Source of the DNA: Chthoniobacterales bacterium | GTDB lineage: Bacteria > Verrucomicrobiota > Verrucomicrobiia > Chthoniobacterales > UBA10450 | Direction of reading: 5' to 3' | Assembly: GCA_013821455.1 (NCBI GenBank) | Contig: JACDGS010000008.1 | Span: forward strand, 1 to 64,000 | Length of the DNA: 64,000 nucleotides | Part shown: piece by piece, positions 17,592 to 27,637 of the stretch | Layout: each line of letters opens with the position of its first letter | How positions within the stretch are numbered: the first letter of the stretch is position 1 | Notes under the pieces: model-generated | What the model was told of the DNA's origin: nothing | Seen by the model: the letters and a program-made list of their open reading frames with translations, nothing else | Database searches by the model: none | Position numbers and translations under genes: made by a program

Positions 17592-18398
17592 TTAGGCCTG
17601 AGCGAGGATCCGGCAAAGATAACGCAGTTCGTCGTCTACTTCGGACGCATCGGTTACGGTGTCGCGCACTTCTTCGCGCAGGATCGCTCGGTAACGCGTC
17701 CGCAGGCGCGCCACATCGCTCCGCAAAGTGCCAGCGCCGCGGCGCAGGCGTTGCGAAATTTCCCCATAAGGGATGGCTTCTTCACCCGCTACCCCAAGAT
17801 AGGGACGGATCTCCTCGAAGAACGTGCTCTTACCCGAGTCGGTGCATTCCTGCGCGAGACGCTCCAGCGTCTGCCGCAGCAACGCGCCAGCCCATTCGCG
17901 TTCGTAAAAAGTGGTGGCGCTCCATTTCTCGGCCGTCGCCATCTGCGCTTCCGTTTCCGCGAGCGCGTTCTCGTCGAAAAAGACGCGCATTTGGCCGCCG
18001 CCACGTTTCAGCGCGCGATCGAAATCGCGCGCGTCGGCCAGGAAATGCTTTAGCGCGCCGAGGAGGAAATTGCGGAAGCGGCCTTTCTCCGGATCGGCCC
18101 GCGAATAGGAACGGTCGTGGATCATTTCCGCAAAAAATCCCTGCGTCATGTCCTGCGCTTCCTCGGTGCCCATACCTTCGCGGCGCAGGAAAAGATAAAG
18201 TGGCCGCCAATAAATCTGGCAGAGCTCGGAGAGCGCATCGAGCGCGCGCGCGGAAGAAACCGCGTCATTCCCCGCCAGGCGCACGACGCTCCAGCGGGTG
18301 GAAGCAAACTGTTCCTGGGGCTTCCTAGGATCGTCGAGCTGGGCGGCCACGCCTAAAGATAATACAACCGCGGAAAAAATAGCAAGAGCGCCGTGCAC
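17592..18398 (-). CDS. ECF-type RNA polymerase sigma factor
   Basis: A sigma-70 family factor of up to 268 residues. The sigma2 region contains WRPLYLFLRREGMGTEEAQD and MTQGFFAEMI with PEKGRFRNFLLGALKHFLAD; the sigma4-like region has YGEISQRLRRGAGTLRSDVARLRTRYR (read in two pieces). Its type is the one usually found next to Ser/Thr kinases, and here it shares an operon with such a kinase. The first 17 residues look unlike the family, and a GTG at 18350 is a possible start. The stop codon TAA lies in a GCCTAACGA motif (17589-17597). Confidence 0.88.
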   Translation of the reverse strand: MHGALAIFSAVVLSLGVAAQLDDPRKPQEQFASTRWSVVRLAGNDAVSSARALDALSELCQIYWRPLYLFLRREGMGTEEAQDMTQGFFAEMIHDRSYSRADPEKGRFRNFLLGALKHFLADARDFDRALKRGGGQMRVFFDENALAETEAQMATAEKWSATTFYEREWAGALLRQTLERLAQECTDSGKSTFFEEIRPYLGVAGEEAIPYGEISQRLRRGAGTLRSDVARLRTRYRAILREEVRDTVTDASEVDDELRYLCRILAQA

Positions 18399-18492
18399 GG
18401 CGGAAAGTGTCGCTTTTATTCGACAGGGAGTGTGACCTCACGGAAGGTCTCGTCGCCACTTGCCTAACGAGTATAAGCCTGCGACACCGTTT

Positions 18493-21294
18493 ATGACTGC
18501 CGAAGAAAAACGACTTACCGAAAACGATGGGCGCTCGGAGCGCTGGCATCTCTGGGGACCTTATTTGAGCGAACGCCAATGGGGGACGGTGCGCGAGGAT
18601 TACAGTGCGAACGGCGATGCCTGGAATTATTTCCCGCACGAGCACGCACGGTCGCGGACCTATCGCTGGGGCGAGGATGGGATCGGCGGCATCTCGGATT
18701 TCAAACAGCGGCTGTGTTTCGCTTTTGCTTTCTGGAATGGGCGCGATCCGTTTTTGAAGGAAAGGCTCTTTGGCCTGACGGGTCCGCAGGGAAATCACGG
18801 CGAGGATGTGAAGGAGGTTTACTTCTACGAAGACAATACGCCGTCGCATTCTTATATGCGGATGACTTATCGCTATCCGCAGGCAGCCTATCCTTATGAC
18901 GAACTCGTTAGGCAAAATGCGCAGCGTTCAAAGCTGGAAGCCGAGTATGAGCTCTGGGATACCGGAGTGCTAAATGAGAATAGGTTTTTCGACGTGACGA
19001 TTGAGTACGCCAAGGCCGACACCGACGACATACTCATTCGCGCGACAGTGACCAACCATGGCCCGGAGAAGGAGACCCTCCATTGCCTGCCGACGTTCTG
19101 GTTTCGTAATACCTGGAGCTGGGGCAGGGATGGACGACGGCCGAACCTGCGCGCCGGCCACGCGCAGGTACGCGAGTGGTCGGTGATAGAAGCGAGTCAT
19201 CATGCGCTCGGTGAGTATCAGTTGCTTTGTGAAGGTGTCCCTGACCTTCTCTTCACCGAGAATGACTCTAATCTGCAGTTACTTTACGGAGCGCCGAATG
19301 GGGCGCCATTTGTGAAGGACGCTTTTCACGAGCGTGTCGTGCGTGGTAACTCTGCCGCGGTGAATCCGGAGCGGACTGGGACCAAAGCTGCCGCGCAGTA
19401 TGCAGTGGGTTTAGAAGGTGGCGCATCCCATAGCATCCGCCTGCGGCTGCAGCGGCTTCCTCTGGGGAGCGCACGCGCCTCGCGTGCTGTTTCCGGCGCC
19501 CCCGCCGGGAACTCACCGCCGCCAGAAGTGAGAGGCGAGGCGCCGCTCACAGCACGCGAGGCGCGTGCGCTCCCCGGAGACTTTGCTTCGACTTCTCTTA
19601 GTGACTTCGACGCGATTGTAAGCCAGCGCCAGACGGAGGCGGATGAGTTTTATCATGAGCTCACGCCGCAGTGCCTGAGCCCGGAGCATTGCGCCATCCA
19701 GCGCCAGGCGCTGGCGGGGCTGCTTTGGACGAAACAATTCTATTACTATGTGGTGGAAGATTGGCTGAACGGCGATCCCGCTCCGCCGCCGCCGCCTAAC
19801 GAGCGTAAGACTGGCCGTAACTCGGAATGGACCAATCTCTATAATGAGCGTGTGATGTCGATGCCGGACAGTTGGGAATATCCCTGGTATGCGGCCTGGG
19901 ACCTCGCTTTCCATTGTATCTCGCTGGCGCTGGTTGATCCGCACTTCGCCAAGGGACAGTTAGATGTCATTGTGCGCGAGTGGTATCAGCATCCTAATGG
20001 TCAGATGCCGGCTTACGAATGGAATTTCGGCGACGTCAATCCGCCGGTCATCGGCTGGGCGGCCTGGCGCATCTATAAGATAGAACAACGCAAGACCGGG
20101 AAAGGGGATCGCGCTTTCCTGGAAACGATCTTTCACAAGTTACTCATCAATTTCACCTGGTGGGTAAATCGAAAAGACTCCGGCGGCCGCAATATCTTTG
20201 AAGGCGGTTTCCTGGGGCTGGATAACATCGGTGTCTTCGATCGGAACGCGAACTTTGCCGACGGCACGCGCCTCGAGCAGAGCGACGGCACGAGCTGGAT
20301 GGGGATGTATTGCCTAACGATGATGCGGACCGCACTCGAACTCGCGCGCGAGAACCCGGTTTACGAAAATATCGCGACGAAGTTTTTCGAGCATTTTCTC
20401 GGCATCGCGGGCGCGATGAATAATGTCGGCGGAAAAGGCATAGGTCTCTGGGATGAACCGGATGAGTTCTTCTACGATGTCCTGCATCTGCCGGGCGATC
20501 GCTATCTGCCGTTGCGAGTGCGTTCGCTAGTCGGCTTGATGCCACTGCTCGCGGTCGAGACGATCGAACCGGAACTGCTCGAGGCCATGCCGGGTTTCAA
20601 GGAACGGCTGGAATGGTACCTAACGAATCGCCCCGATCTCGCCGGCCTCATTTCGCGCTGGCAGGAGCCAGGCGCGGGCGAACGCAGACTTATCGCTCTT
20701 ACCCGCGGACATAGGATGAAATGCCTCCTCCGCCGGATGCTCGATCCAAACGAATTCCTCAGTGACTATGGTATCCGTTCGGTGAGTAAGTTTCACGAGC
20801 AGCATCCTTATGTGCTCGAGATAGAAGGCGAAAAGAAGGTCGTTAACTATGAGCCCGGTGAGTCGCAGACCAATATCTTCGGCGGTAACTCTAACTGGCG
20901 CGGTCCGGTCTGGTTCCCGATCAATTATCTTTTGATCGAGTCGTTGCAGAAGTTTCATCATTACTACGGCGACGAGTTCAAGGTCGAATGCCCGACGGGC
21001 TCGGGGCAGTTTGTCACGCTGGATGGCGTCGCGAATGAGTTATCGAACCGGCTGATAAAGATCTGGCTGCGCGATGAAAAGGGCGAGCGGCCTTTTACGC
21101 GCCGGCTGGGGGACTCGTTAGGCAGCGAAGCCGATCGCGCGCGCTATCTTTTCCACGAATATTTCCACGGCGATAGCGGCGCGGGTTTGGGCGCGAGTCA
21201 TCAGACTGGTTGGACAGCGCTGGTGGCGAAGTTGATTCAGCAGCAGGGAAGCCGGGGAACGATCTTGAAACTCGATCCGTTTACGGACTTATAG
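18493..21294 (+). CDS. GH63-type glucosidase
   Basis: A 933-residue cytoplasmic protein of the bacterial glucosidase branch related to mannosyl-oligosaccharide glucosidase (GH63). Supporting segments are [60 protein letters not shown] and [20 protein letters not shown]. These enzymes hydrolyse alpha-glucosidic bonds in oligosaccharides; I cannot place the catalytic residues with certainty. The ATG at 18493 is used; an in-frame TTG at 18460 falls in the motif GCCTAACGAGTATAAG. Residues about 324-361 ([15 protein letters not shown] and following) are encoded by a palindromic insertion and look unlike the family. Four further exact copies of the 9-mer lie in the gene. Confidence 0.88.
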   Translation: MTAEEKRLTENDGRSERWHLWGPYLSERQWGTVREDYSANGDAWNYFPHEHARSRTYRWGEDGIGGISDFKQRLCFAFAFWNGRDPFLKERLFGLTGPQGNHGEDVKEVYFYEDNTPSHSYMRMTYRYPQAAYPYDELVRQNAQRSKLEAEYELWDTGVLNENRFFDVTIEYAKADTDDILIRATVTNHGPEKETLHCLPTFWFRNTWSWGRDGRRPNLRAGHAQVREWSVIEASHHALGEYQLLCEGVPDLLFTENDSNLQLLYGAPNGAPFVKDAFHERVVRGNSAAVNPERTGTKAAAQYAVGLEGGASHSIRLRLQRLPLGSARASRAVSGAPAGNSPPPEVRGEAPLTAREARALPGDFASTSLSDFDAIVSQRQTEADEFYHELTPQCLSPEHCAIQRQALAGLLWTKQFYYYVVEDWLNGDPAPPPPPNERKTGRNSEWTNLYNERVMSMPDSWEYPWYAAWDLAFHCISLALVDPHFAKGQLDVIVREWYQHPNGQMPAYEWNFGDVNPPVIGWAAWRIYKIEQRKTGKGDRAFLETIFHKLLINFTWWVNRKDSGGRNIFEGGFLGLDNIGVFDRNANFADGTRLEQSDGTSWMGMYCLTMMRTALELARENPVYENIATKFFEHFLGIAGAMNNVGGKGIGLWDEPDEFFYDVLHLPGDRYLPLRVRSLVGLMPLLAVETIEPELLEAMPGFKERLEWYLTNRPDLAGLISRWQEPGAGERRLIALTRGHRMKCLLRRMLDPNEFLSDYGIRSVSKFHEQHPYVLEIEGEKKVVNYEPGESQTNIFGGNSNWRGPVWFPINYLLIESLQKFHHYYGDEFKVECPTGSGQFVTLDGVANELSNRLIKIWLRDEKGERPFTRRLGDSLGSEADRARYLFHEYFHGDSGAGLGASHQTGWTALVAKLIQQQGSRGTILKLDPFTDL
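19464..19575. repeat. palindromic element inserted in frame in the glucosidase gene
   Basis: Two 27-base arms (19464-19490 and 19549-19575) are perfect inverted repeats of one another. The centre contains further small hairpins (about 19491-19510 and 19511-19531). The right arm matches the element at 41213-41260. The reading frame stays open through all 112 bases. Confidence 0.88.
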
Positions 21295-21483
21295 CTACCA
21301 ACGCCGCGCGGCGCGCGGATTTGGATGGCATTTCGAAAGAGTGATTCCGAGCCAGCGAAAGGAAAGCTTGACATTACCCGCCTGACCTCTCACGCTGAAC
21401 CGCGAAAAATAAATCAGACTTTCTGACCGCCCCAATCACGGCCGAAGCTCGTCGCAGGCAGAATTTCGAATTCTAACAACCTT

Positions 21484-22947
21484 ATGAAAAAATTAGTCCT
21501 TACTCTTAGTGCCGCCCTATCTCTCATAGTGGCCGGCGAGATCGTCGCAAGCCATCCCGTTATCACTCTGGACGGGGTGAAGCCCGGTTCCACGCCCTTT
21601 ATTAGCTTCGTCACCCTGCGACTACGGAGCACCTCTGACCTGACCATGGTTAGCTTTAGCATTAAGCCGAAACAAGGGTCCCAAACCCGGCCGATCTCGG
21701 CGACTTATAGCAGCGCCTATCTGCAGCGAACCGGGTATTATCGGCCCGGCTCGGGCAAGTTTACTGTTCCGGTTTTCGGTCTCTACCAGGGTCGGCAGAA
21801 TACGGTGACAGTGACAAGTACGTTCGCCGACGCGACGACGCAGGCAAATAGAGTCAACATCACGGCTGCGGCTTATGACGGTGGCACTTTCACCAGTCCT
21901 ACGATCGTTCAACCCCGGTTGCACAACACGACACTTAGTTATGATTTTGCTCTTTTGAAGGCTTATGCGGTCGATGATACGCCGGTTATTATCGACTCTG
22001 ATTCCGAGGTGCGCTGGGTCGGTTCGGCCGGGCGCGGCGGTCAACAATCACTTCTCTATAATAATGGCATCTATGTCCCGAGTGGAACCTCCATTGTCCG
22101 TCTCGAATTCGACGGACGGAAGCGGACGATCGCGGATTATAGCAGCATAGGTGTGACCGATTTTCATCATAACTTCGACTACGGCCGGGATGGCATCCTC
22201 ACTGAGGTGGATTATGTGGGTGAGCCGGAAGCTACCGTGATCGAAGTGGACGCGAACACAGGCGCGGTCCTGCACACCTGGAATATGCAGCCCATTATTA
22301 GTAACGCCATGATCGCGGGCGGGGATGATCCGGCGGACTTTGTCCTTCCCGGCCAGGATTGGTTTCACAATAACGCGTGTGCCTATCGGCCTTCCGATGA
22401 CTCACTCGTCATCTCCAGCCGCGAGAACTTTGTCATAACTCTCGACTACGACACCCAGGCGATTAAGTGGATTCTAGGTGACCCGACCAAGCACTGGCAT
22501 GACTTCTCGTCGCTGCGCGCTTTTTCCCTCACTCTCGGCGCCGATACGCTACCGCCGATCGGGCAGCACGCGGTCTCCATCGTGAAAGATCAACTTCTGC
22601 TCATGGATGATGGCCAGCAAAGCACCATCGAAATGCCGCTTGGGACAGAGCGCACTTACAGCGCGCCACGGAAATATTCCCTCACCAGCACGACTGCGAC
22701 CGAGATTTTCCATTATTACATCGATCCGTCGATTTTCACTCCTTTCTGCAGCAGTGCCTACGAGGATACGACCGATAACTATCTTTTCGATTACACCATC
22801 GCAGGGCCCTTTATCTCCGACGACGTGGTAGCCCTGGACGCGACCGGCAGCATCGCGTTTTATTATCGCTACGCGCTCATAGATGGCGCTTGCGGAACGG
22901 CCTTCTACGCCGATCCGATCCACCTTGAGAATCTGCTTTTCCAATAA
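21484..22947 (+). CDS. arylsulfotransferase-like secreted protein, copy 1
   Basis: A 487-residue exported protein: signal peptide about 1-22 (LVLTLSAALSLIVAGE), a beta-sandwich-like region to about 140 and a propeller with the arylsulfotransferase signatures (DFHHNFDYGRDGILTEVDYV, SSRENFVITLDYDTQAIKWI, LGDPTKHWHDF, GQHAVSIVKDQLLLMDDG). Members move sulfate between phenols, but many homologues have no known activity. His residues in HHNFD, HNN and GQH correspond to positions usually kept in the family. It is followed after 39 bases by a close paralogue on the same strand, so the two are probably co-transcribed. Confidence 0.8.
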   Translation: MKKLVLTLSAALSLIVAGEIVASHPVITLDGVKPGSTPFISFVTLRLRSTSDLTMVSFSIKPKQGSQTRPISATYSSAYLQRTGYYRPGSGKFTVPVFGLYQGRQNTVTVTSTFADATTQANRVNITAAAYDGGTFTSPTIVQPRLHNTTLSYDFALLKAYAVDDTPVIIDSDSEVRWVGSAGRGGQQSLLYNNGIYVPSGTSIVRLEFDGRKRTIADYSSIGVTDFHHNFDYGRDGILTEVDYVGEPEATVIEVDANTGAVLHTWNMQPIISNAMIAGGDDPADFVLPGQDWFHNNACAYRPSDDSLVISSRENFVITLDYDTQAIKWILGDPTKHWHDFSSLRAFSLTLGADTLPPIGQHAVSIVKDQLLLMDDGQQSTIEMPLGTERTYSAPRKYSLTSTTATEIFHYYIDPSIFTPFCSSAYEDTTDNYLFDYTIAGPFISDDVVALDATGSIAFYYRYALIDGACGTAFYADPIHLENLLFQ

Positions 22948-22986
22948 GCTAAGTCATCGAAATACCTTAACTCTACTAAATAACTT

Positions 22987-24447
22987 ATGAAAAAATTGAC
23001 CATCATCGTCAGCGCTGTTCTTGCCCTCGTCATCAGCGGCGCTTCCATCGCCATTAGCTCCACGGTTAACCTCGGGAGTGTCATCGCGGGGCCTACGCCC
23101 TTTATTAGTTTCGTGACCCTGCGGGTCGCGACTTCTTCTACCCTGAGTTCGGTAAGCTTTAGCATTAAACCGAAACAAGGATCGCGCACCCGGCCCATCG
23201 CGGCTTCCTATACCACCGGTTATCTGCAAAGGGCCGGTTATTACGTGGCCGGCAGCGGGACAGTGACTGTGCCGGTCTTTGGCCTTTACCAGAATCGCCA
23301 GAATACCGTGACCGTAACTTCCACTTTCTCCGATGGGACGACTAAGCCGACCAAGGTAAACATTACTACGGCGGCTTTTGACGGCGGCACCTTTACCAGC
23401 CCGACCGTCGTGCAACCGAGGTTACGGAACACCACCCTTAGCTATGACTTCATCCTTATGAAGGCTTCGACCATAGCTACCACTCCAGTCATCATTGATT
23501 CTGATTCGGAAGTGCGCTGGGTTGGCTCGGCCGGGATGGGTGGTCAGCAGTCGCTCCTATACAAGAACGGTATCTATGTCTCCGGCGGCACTTCCCTGAT
23601 CCGTCTGGAGTTTGACGGCCGGAGTAAGACTCTCGCCGACTACGCCAGCCTCGGAGTCACTGGTATCCATCATAATTTCGACCTCGGCCGCGATGGCATC
23701 GTCATGGAAGTGGATACTGCTGCCTGGGTGGAAACAATCGATATGGAAGTGGACGCGAATGGTAAGTTCCTGCGCAGTTGGAACCTCGCGGATATCGTCA
23801 GCGCCGCGATGGTCGCGGGGGGCGACGATCCTTCGCAGTTTGTTTATCCCGCGCCGGTCGATTGGTGGCACAATAACGCCACGTCCTATCGTCGCTCGGA
23901 TGACTCTTTCATCGTTTCCAGCCGCGAAAATTTCGTCATCTCGATTGATTACGATACGCAGGCGATCAAGTGGATCCTCGGCGATCCTACGAAACACTGG
24001 TACGAATTTCCTTCGCTGCGCGCCTTCGGTCTTACTCTCGGCACCGATACGCTGCCGCCGATTGGGCAGCATGCGACGTCGTTCTTCGACGACAAGCTCC
24101 TGCTCATGGATGATGGCACGCAGAGTTTGACTCAGATGCCGCCCGGCGATAGCCGCTCTTATACGGCCCCGCGTAAGTATTCCATTGATGGTACGACTGC
24201 GACTGAGATTTATCACTATCTCATCGATCCGCCGATCTTTAGCCCCTTCTGCAGTAGTGTGTATGAGGACGCGCCGGATAACTATCTCATCGATTATACG
24301 GTAGCTGGTCCTTACATCTCGACCGACCTCGTCGGCTTGGACAATACGGGCGCCATCGCGTTCTATTATAAATACGACGAGTTACAGACCTGCGGCACCG
24401 CCTTCTACGCCGACCCGATTCATCTGGAGAATCTCAGCTTCCGCTAA
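22987..24447 (+). CDS. arylsulfotransferase-like secreted protein, copy 2
   Basis: A 486-residue paralogue of the preceding protein, with the same layout: signal peptide (LTIIVSAVLALVISGASIA), N-terminal sandwich, then propeller with GIHHNFDLGRDGIVMEVD, SSRENFVISIDYDTQAIKWI, LGDPTKHWYEF and GQHATSFFDDKLLLMDDG. Long stretches are identical between the copies and the lengths differ by one residue, pointing to a tandem duplication. Neither copy carries an exact GCCTAACGA motif. A strong terminator follows. Confidence 0.8.
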   Translation: MKKLTIIVSAVLALVISGASIAISSTVNLGSVIAGPTPFISFVTLRVATSSTLSSVSFSIKPKQGSRTRPIAASYTTGYLQRAGYYVAGSGTVTVPVFGLYQNRQNTVTVTSTFSDGTTKPTKVNITTAAFDGGTFTSPTVVQPRLRNTTLSYDFILMKASTIATTPVIIDSDSEVRWVGSAGMGGQQSLLYKNGIYVSGGTSLIRLEFDGRSKTLADYASLGVTGIHHNFDLGRDGIVMEVDTAAWVETIDMEVDANGKFLRSWNLADIVSAAMVAGGDDPSQFVYPAPVDWWHNNATSYRRSDDSFIVSSRENFVISIDYDTQAIKWILGDPTKHWYEFPSLRAFGLTLGTDTLPPIGQHATSFFDDKLLLMDDGTQSLTQMPPGDSRSYTAPRKYSIDGTTATEIYHYLIDPPIFSPFCSSVYEDAPDNYLIDYTVAGPYISTDLVGLDNTGAIAFYYKYDELQTCGTAFYADPIHLENLSFR

Positions 24448-24483
24448 GAGGCGTGGCAAAATCGAATAGGTAGCCTTCAATAA

Positions 24484-24521
24484 GGAAACCTCGCGAGCTG
24501 TCTCGCGAGGTTTCTTATTTT
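24484..24521 (+). terminator. rho-independent terminator after the arylsulfotransferase pair
   Basis: The hairpin AAACCTCGCGAG / CTCGCGAGGTTT (24486-24497 and 24502-24513) is followed by CTTATTTTA. It is 37 bases after the stop of copy 2 and ends just before the next gene. Confidence 0.88.
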
Positions 24522-24529
24522 ACGACACC

Positions 24530-25819
24530 GTGAGTTCGTTAAATCCCACTCGCACCATTGACGAGCTGAGGGACCTGGCTCGCCTAACGAGTGATAGTGA
24601 GGGCGCGCAACGCGTCGCTTTCACACCCACATGGGCAAAAGCCCGCGCGTGGCTCGCGGAGAAAGCGCGCGCCACGGGTGCGGAGGTAGAGCGCGACGAA
24701 GCGGGCAACCTTTGGATGACGTTGCGCGGCGAATCGGAGAAAGCGCTGCTCATCGGCGGCCACATCGACTCCGTGCCAAATGGCGGCTGGCTCGATGGGT
24801 GTCTCAACACTCTTGCTGGTTTGGAAATTTTTCGGCGAATCAAAGCCGAGTTTCACGACAAACCGCCGGTCACAGTGCGCCTGGTCGATTGGGCCGATGA
24901 AGAAGGCGCGCGTTTCGGGAAGAGTCTCTTCGGTTCCTCCGCCGGCTCTGGAAATCTCGACATGACTGAGGCACGCGTCTTACGAGACAAAGATGGAATA
25001 TCGTTGCCTGAGGCGCTGCGCGAACAAGGGATAGACTTCGAAAAGGTCAAGGAAAGCGGGTCGCGCCTAACGAACGCGGCGGCTTACCTGGAGTTACACA
25101 TCGAGCAAGGACCCGTGCTGCTCGACCTTGACTTATCGTTAGGCGCGGTCCTCGGCACTTTCGGCGTGGAGCGGCATGCCATTACCTTTCGCGGGCAGGC
25201 GGCGCATTCCGGAAGCACGCCCATGAATCGCCGGCGTGATGCCTTTCTCGCCGCCGCAAAAATGAGCCCGGAAATTTATCGCATCGCCGAACGTCATGGC
25301 GGAGTTTGCACGATCGGTTCTTGCCTAACGAAACCGGGAATCGTCACTAGTGTGGTCGAAGAGTGCCGCCTCACTCTCGATCAGCGTCATCTTGCGCCGC
25401 ATGCTTTGCGCGCAATGCTGGGTGAGGCGCGTGCAGCGAGCGAACGTTTCGCGCGGGAAGGCAACGTCAACGTCGAGTGGGAACGCCTCTGGCAGATCGA
25501 GCCGATGGCTTTCGATAACCAGCTTATCGATTTTTGCGACGAAGCGATCCGCGAGACCTGCGGGAAGTCTCATCGCCTACCATCCGGGCCGCTCCACGAC
25601 GCCGCCGAAGTCGCGCGGTCCGGAGTGCCGACCGTGATGATGTTTGTGCAAAGCCTGCACGGCATTAGTCACAACAAGATCGAAGATACAAAAGAAGAAG
25701 ACTTGCAGTTAGCCGTTCGGGCCTTTGACTCGCTGGCGACGAAAGCGATGGCGTGGATTACTTCCGGGGAACGCGCGCGCCCCGGCAGCGGCGATGCGAT
25801 CGGCGGCAGAGTGGCCTAA
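24530..25819 (+). CDS. M20-family amidohydrolase (N-carbamoyl-amino acid / allantoate type)
   Basis: A 429-residue zinc hydrolase of the M20 branch that includes N-carbamoyl-L-amino acid hydrolase and allantoate amidohydrolase. Metal ligands are visible in GGHIDSVPNGGWLDG (His78, Asp80, Asp89), DWADEEGARFG and LELHIEQGP; a C-terminal SLHGISHNKIED supplies the last His. It would release ammonia and CO2 or an amine from a ureido compound. The start is GTG at 24530, eight bases after the terminator. Four exact 9-mer copies lie in the gene and a fifth overlaps the stop codon. Confidence 0.88.
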   Translation: MSSLNPTRTIDELRDLARLTSDSEGAQRVAFTPTWAKARAWLAEKARATGAEVERDEAGNLWMTLRGESEKALLIGGHIDSVPNGGWLDGCLNTLAGLEIFRRIKAEFHDKPPVTVRLVDWADEEGARFGKSLFGSSAGSGNLDMTEARVLRDKDGISLPEALREQGIDFEKVKESGSRLTNAAAYLELHIEQGPVLLDLDLSLGAVLGTFGVERHAITFRGQAAHSGSTPMNRRRDAFLAAAKMSPEIYRIAERHGGVCTIGSCLTKPGIVTSVVEECRLTLDQRHLAPHALRAMLGEARAASERFAREGNVNVEWERLWQIEPMAFDNQLIDFCDEAIRETCGKSHRLPSGPLHDAAEVARSGVPTVMMFVQSLHGISHNKIEDTKEEDLQLAVRAFDSLATKAMAWITSGERARPGSGDAIGGRVA

Positions 25820-26269
25820 CGAACAAAGGATTACATAACCTAACGAACAAAGCGTAGTCGGTGTCGGCCTGCGGTAGGATGATGTTCAAACTGCAGCCTT
25901 GTTAGCCGGCGTATCGTGCTGAGATGCGCGGATCGTTCGTTATTCTAGCAGTTCTTTTTGGGCCTTCTCGGCGCGTCCGACGCGGCGCAAAAGCCGATTC
26001 CATCGCTCCGGGCGCGTGTCGGCCTAACCGTAAGTTTGCCGATAAAGCACGGCACTTCGTTAGAGTCATCCAGCTCTAAACTCGGTCCGACAACCGGCGC
26101 ACCTTTTGCCTCGTCGATCGCACGGTAATTTACCGCGTCCCTATTCTCTTGCCGAGTCGTTACGGTATTCGACCTCTTGCTGCAAAGATGGCACGGGCTC
26201 AGTCCATCCAGCTACGGAGCACGTCGAGCGAGCATTGTGCTAGTCGCTGCCTGCCTCTACGATCAGACG
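25820..26269. other. intergenic region with a possible frameshifted small secreted ORF
   Basis: No intact gene is supported. Two motif copies lie at 25814-25822 and (8-mer) 25839-25846. An ATG at 25924 opens MRGSFVILAVLFG; if one T of the run at about 25953-25957 is removed the frame continues LLGASDAAQKPIPSLRARVG to a stop near 26130, which would give a short exported protein. This is weak evidence. Confidence 0.25.
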
Positions 26270-27637
26270 ATGGATTGGATAGCCGACTTACAGGCACTTC
26301 TTGGGCAAAACGTGGTGGCGACGGACGAGACCACCCGCAATGAACATGGCGGCGATAAGTGGTTTGCGGCGCACATGCCGGAAGTCGTGGTCTTCGCGCA
26401 GAACACGGAGCAGGTAAGCCAGCTGCTGCGTTTCGCTTCGGAAAAGAAAATACCGGTTACGCCGCGTGGAGCTGGTTACGGCTATGTCGGCGGTTGCGTG
26501 CCGATGCACGGTGGCATTTCGCTGTCGCTCGAGCGGATGAACCGGATCAAGGAAATCAGTTTCGAGGATGCTGTGGCGATCGTCGAGCCGGGAGTCATCA
26601 CGGGAGATCTGCAAGCCGCTGTGCGCGCGCAGAAATTATTCTACCCTCCGGATCCAGCCAGCCTGCAGCATTGCAGCATCGGGGGCAACGTGGCCACGAA
26701 CGCGGGCGGTCCGCGTTGTCTGAAGTATGGCGTAACGCGACACTATGTTATCGGTCTCGAAGTGGTGCTGGCAAACGGCGATGTCCTCCGTACCGGCGGG
26801 CGCGTGCACAAAAATAAAACCGGGTTCGATCTTATCGGGCTGTTTGTCGGATCGGAGGGATTGTTAGGTGTAGTCACGGAGATCACTGTGCGCCTCCTCC
26901 CGTTGCCGCCGGCGCGCGCGACTTTGTCGGCTTCATTTGGTGCCATGTCGGAAGCGGCGGCGGCGGTGCAGGCGATTTTCGCAGCCGGATTTTTGCCTTC
27001 GTCGCTGGAGATTGCGGATCAGTTCACTCTCGAGGCAGCGCGCCACGATCACGGTCACGGAGTTATCCCGGAAGGAAACGCCCACCTGCTCGTGGACGTG
27101 GATGGGCCGGAGGAAACTGTGCGAAGCGAAGCAGCCGCGCTGGGAAAATTAATCGCCAGCCGGAAGCCAAACTCTCTGACGATTGCTACCACCGAAGAGG
27201 GCTCCGAAAAACTCTGGGCTTTGCGGCGCGAGTTCAGCAATGCATTACGCGCCACCGGTCTGACGAAATTGAATCAGGATATCGTCGTGCCCCGCAGCCG
27301 CCTGGTCGATTTGGTGGAGTTTGCCGGCCGACTGCAAGCCCGCCACGGCTTCCCGGTCGCAACCTTTGGTCACGCCGGTGATGGGAACATCCACGTCAAC
27401 ATTATGGCGGCTCATTATGACGACGAGGCCGTCCGCGGCCGGGTGGAGCAGGCGCAGGACGAGCTTTTCGCTCAGGTCCTGGCGTGGGGTGGAGTGATCA
27501 CCGGCGAGCACGGAATAGGCCTCGCCAAAATGCGCTGGTGGCCGCAAGCGACCAGCGAAGTCGCGCGCACGCTACATGCCACTCTCAAGCGGGCGCTCGA
27601 TCCCGGCGATATTCTCAATCCCGGAAAATTTGTTTAA
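26270..27637 (+). CDS. FAD-linked oxidase, glycolate oxidase GlcD type
   Basis: A 455-residue flavoprotein of the GlcD / D-lactate dehydrogenase family. The N-terminal FAD domain shows VTPRGAGYGYVGGCVPMHGG and GGNVATNAGGPRCLKYGVTR; the C-terminal domain has FGHAGDGNIHVNIM and GVITGEHGIGLAKMRW, which hold the substrate and flavin in this family. It should oxidise a 2-hydroxy acid such as glycolate or lactate. No glcE or glcF gene is adjacent, so it may work alone or with distant partners. The ATG at 26270 fits the family start. Confidence 0.88.
   Translation: MDWIADLQALLGQNVVATDETTRNEHGGDKWFAAHMPEVVVFAQNTEQVSQLLRFASEKKIPVTPRGAGYGYVGGCVPMHGGISLSLERMNRIKEISFEDAVAIVEPGVITGDLQAAVRAQKLFYPPDPASLQHCSIGGNVATNAGGPRCLKYGVTRHYVIGLEVVLANGDVLRTGGRVHKNKTGFDLIGLFVGSEGLLGVVTEITVRLLPLPPARATLSASFGAMSEAAAAVQAIFAAGFLPSSLEIADQFTLEAARHDHGHGVIPEGNAHLLVDVDGPEETVRSEAAALGKLIASRKPNSLTIATTEEGSEKLWALRREFSNALRATGLTKLNQDIVVPRSRLVDLVEFAGRLQARHGFPVATFGHAGDGNIHVNIMAAHYDDEAVRGRVEQAQDELFAQVLAWGGVITGEHGIGLAKMRWWPQATSEVARTLHATLKRALDPGDILNPGKFV

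Noticed and set aside
17450-18328. Plus-strand open frame of 292 codons
   Set aside because: It lies antisense to the well-supported sigma factor and kinase genes and is Arg/Pro/Ala-rich without motifs.
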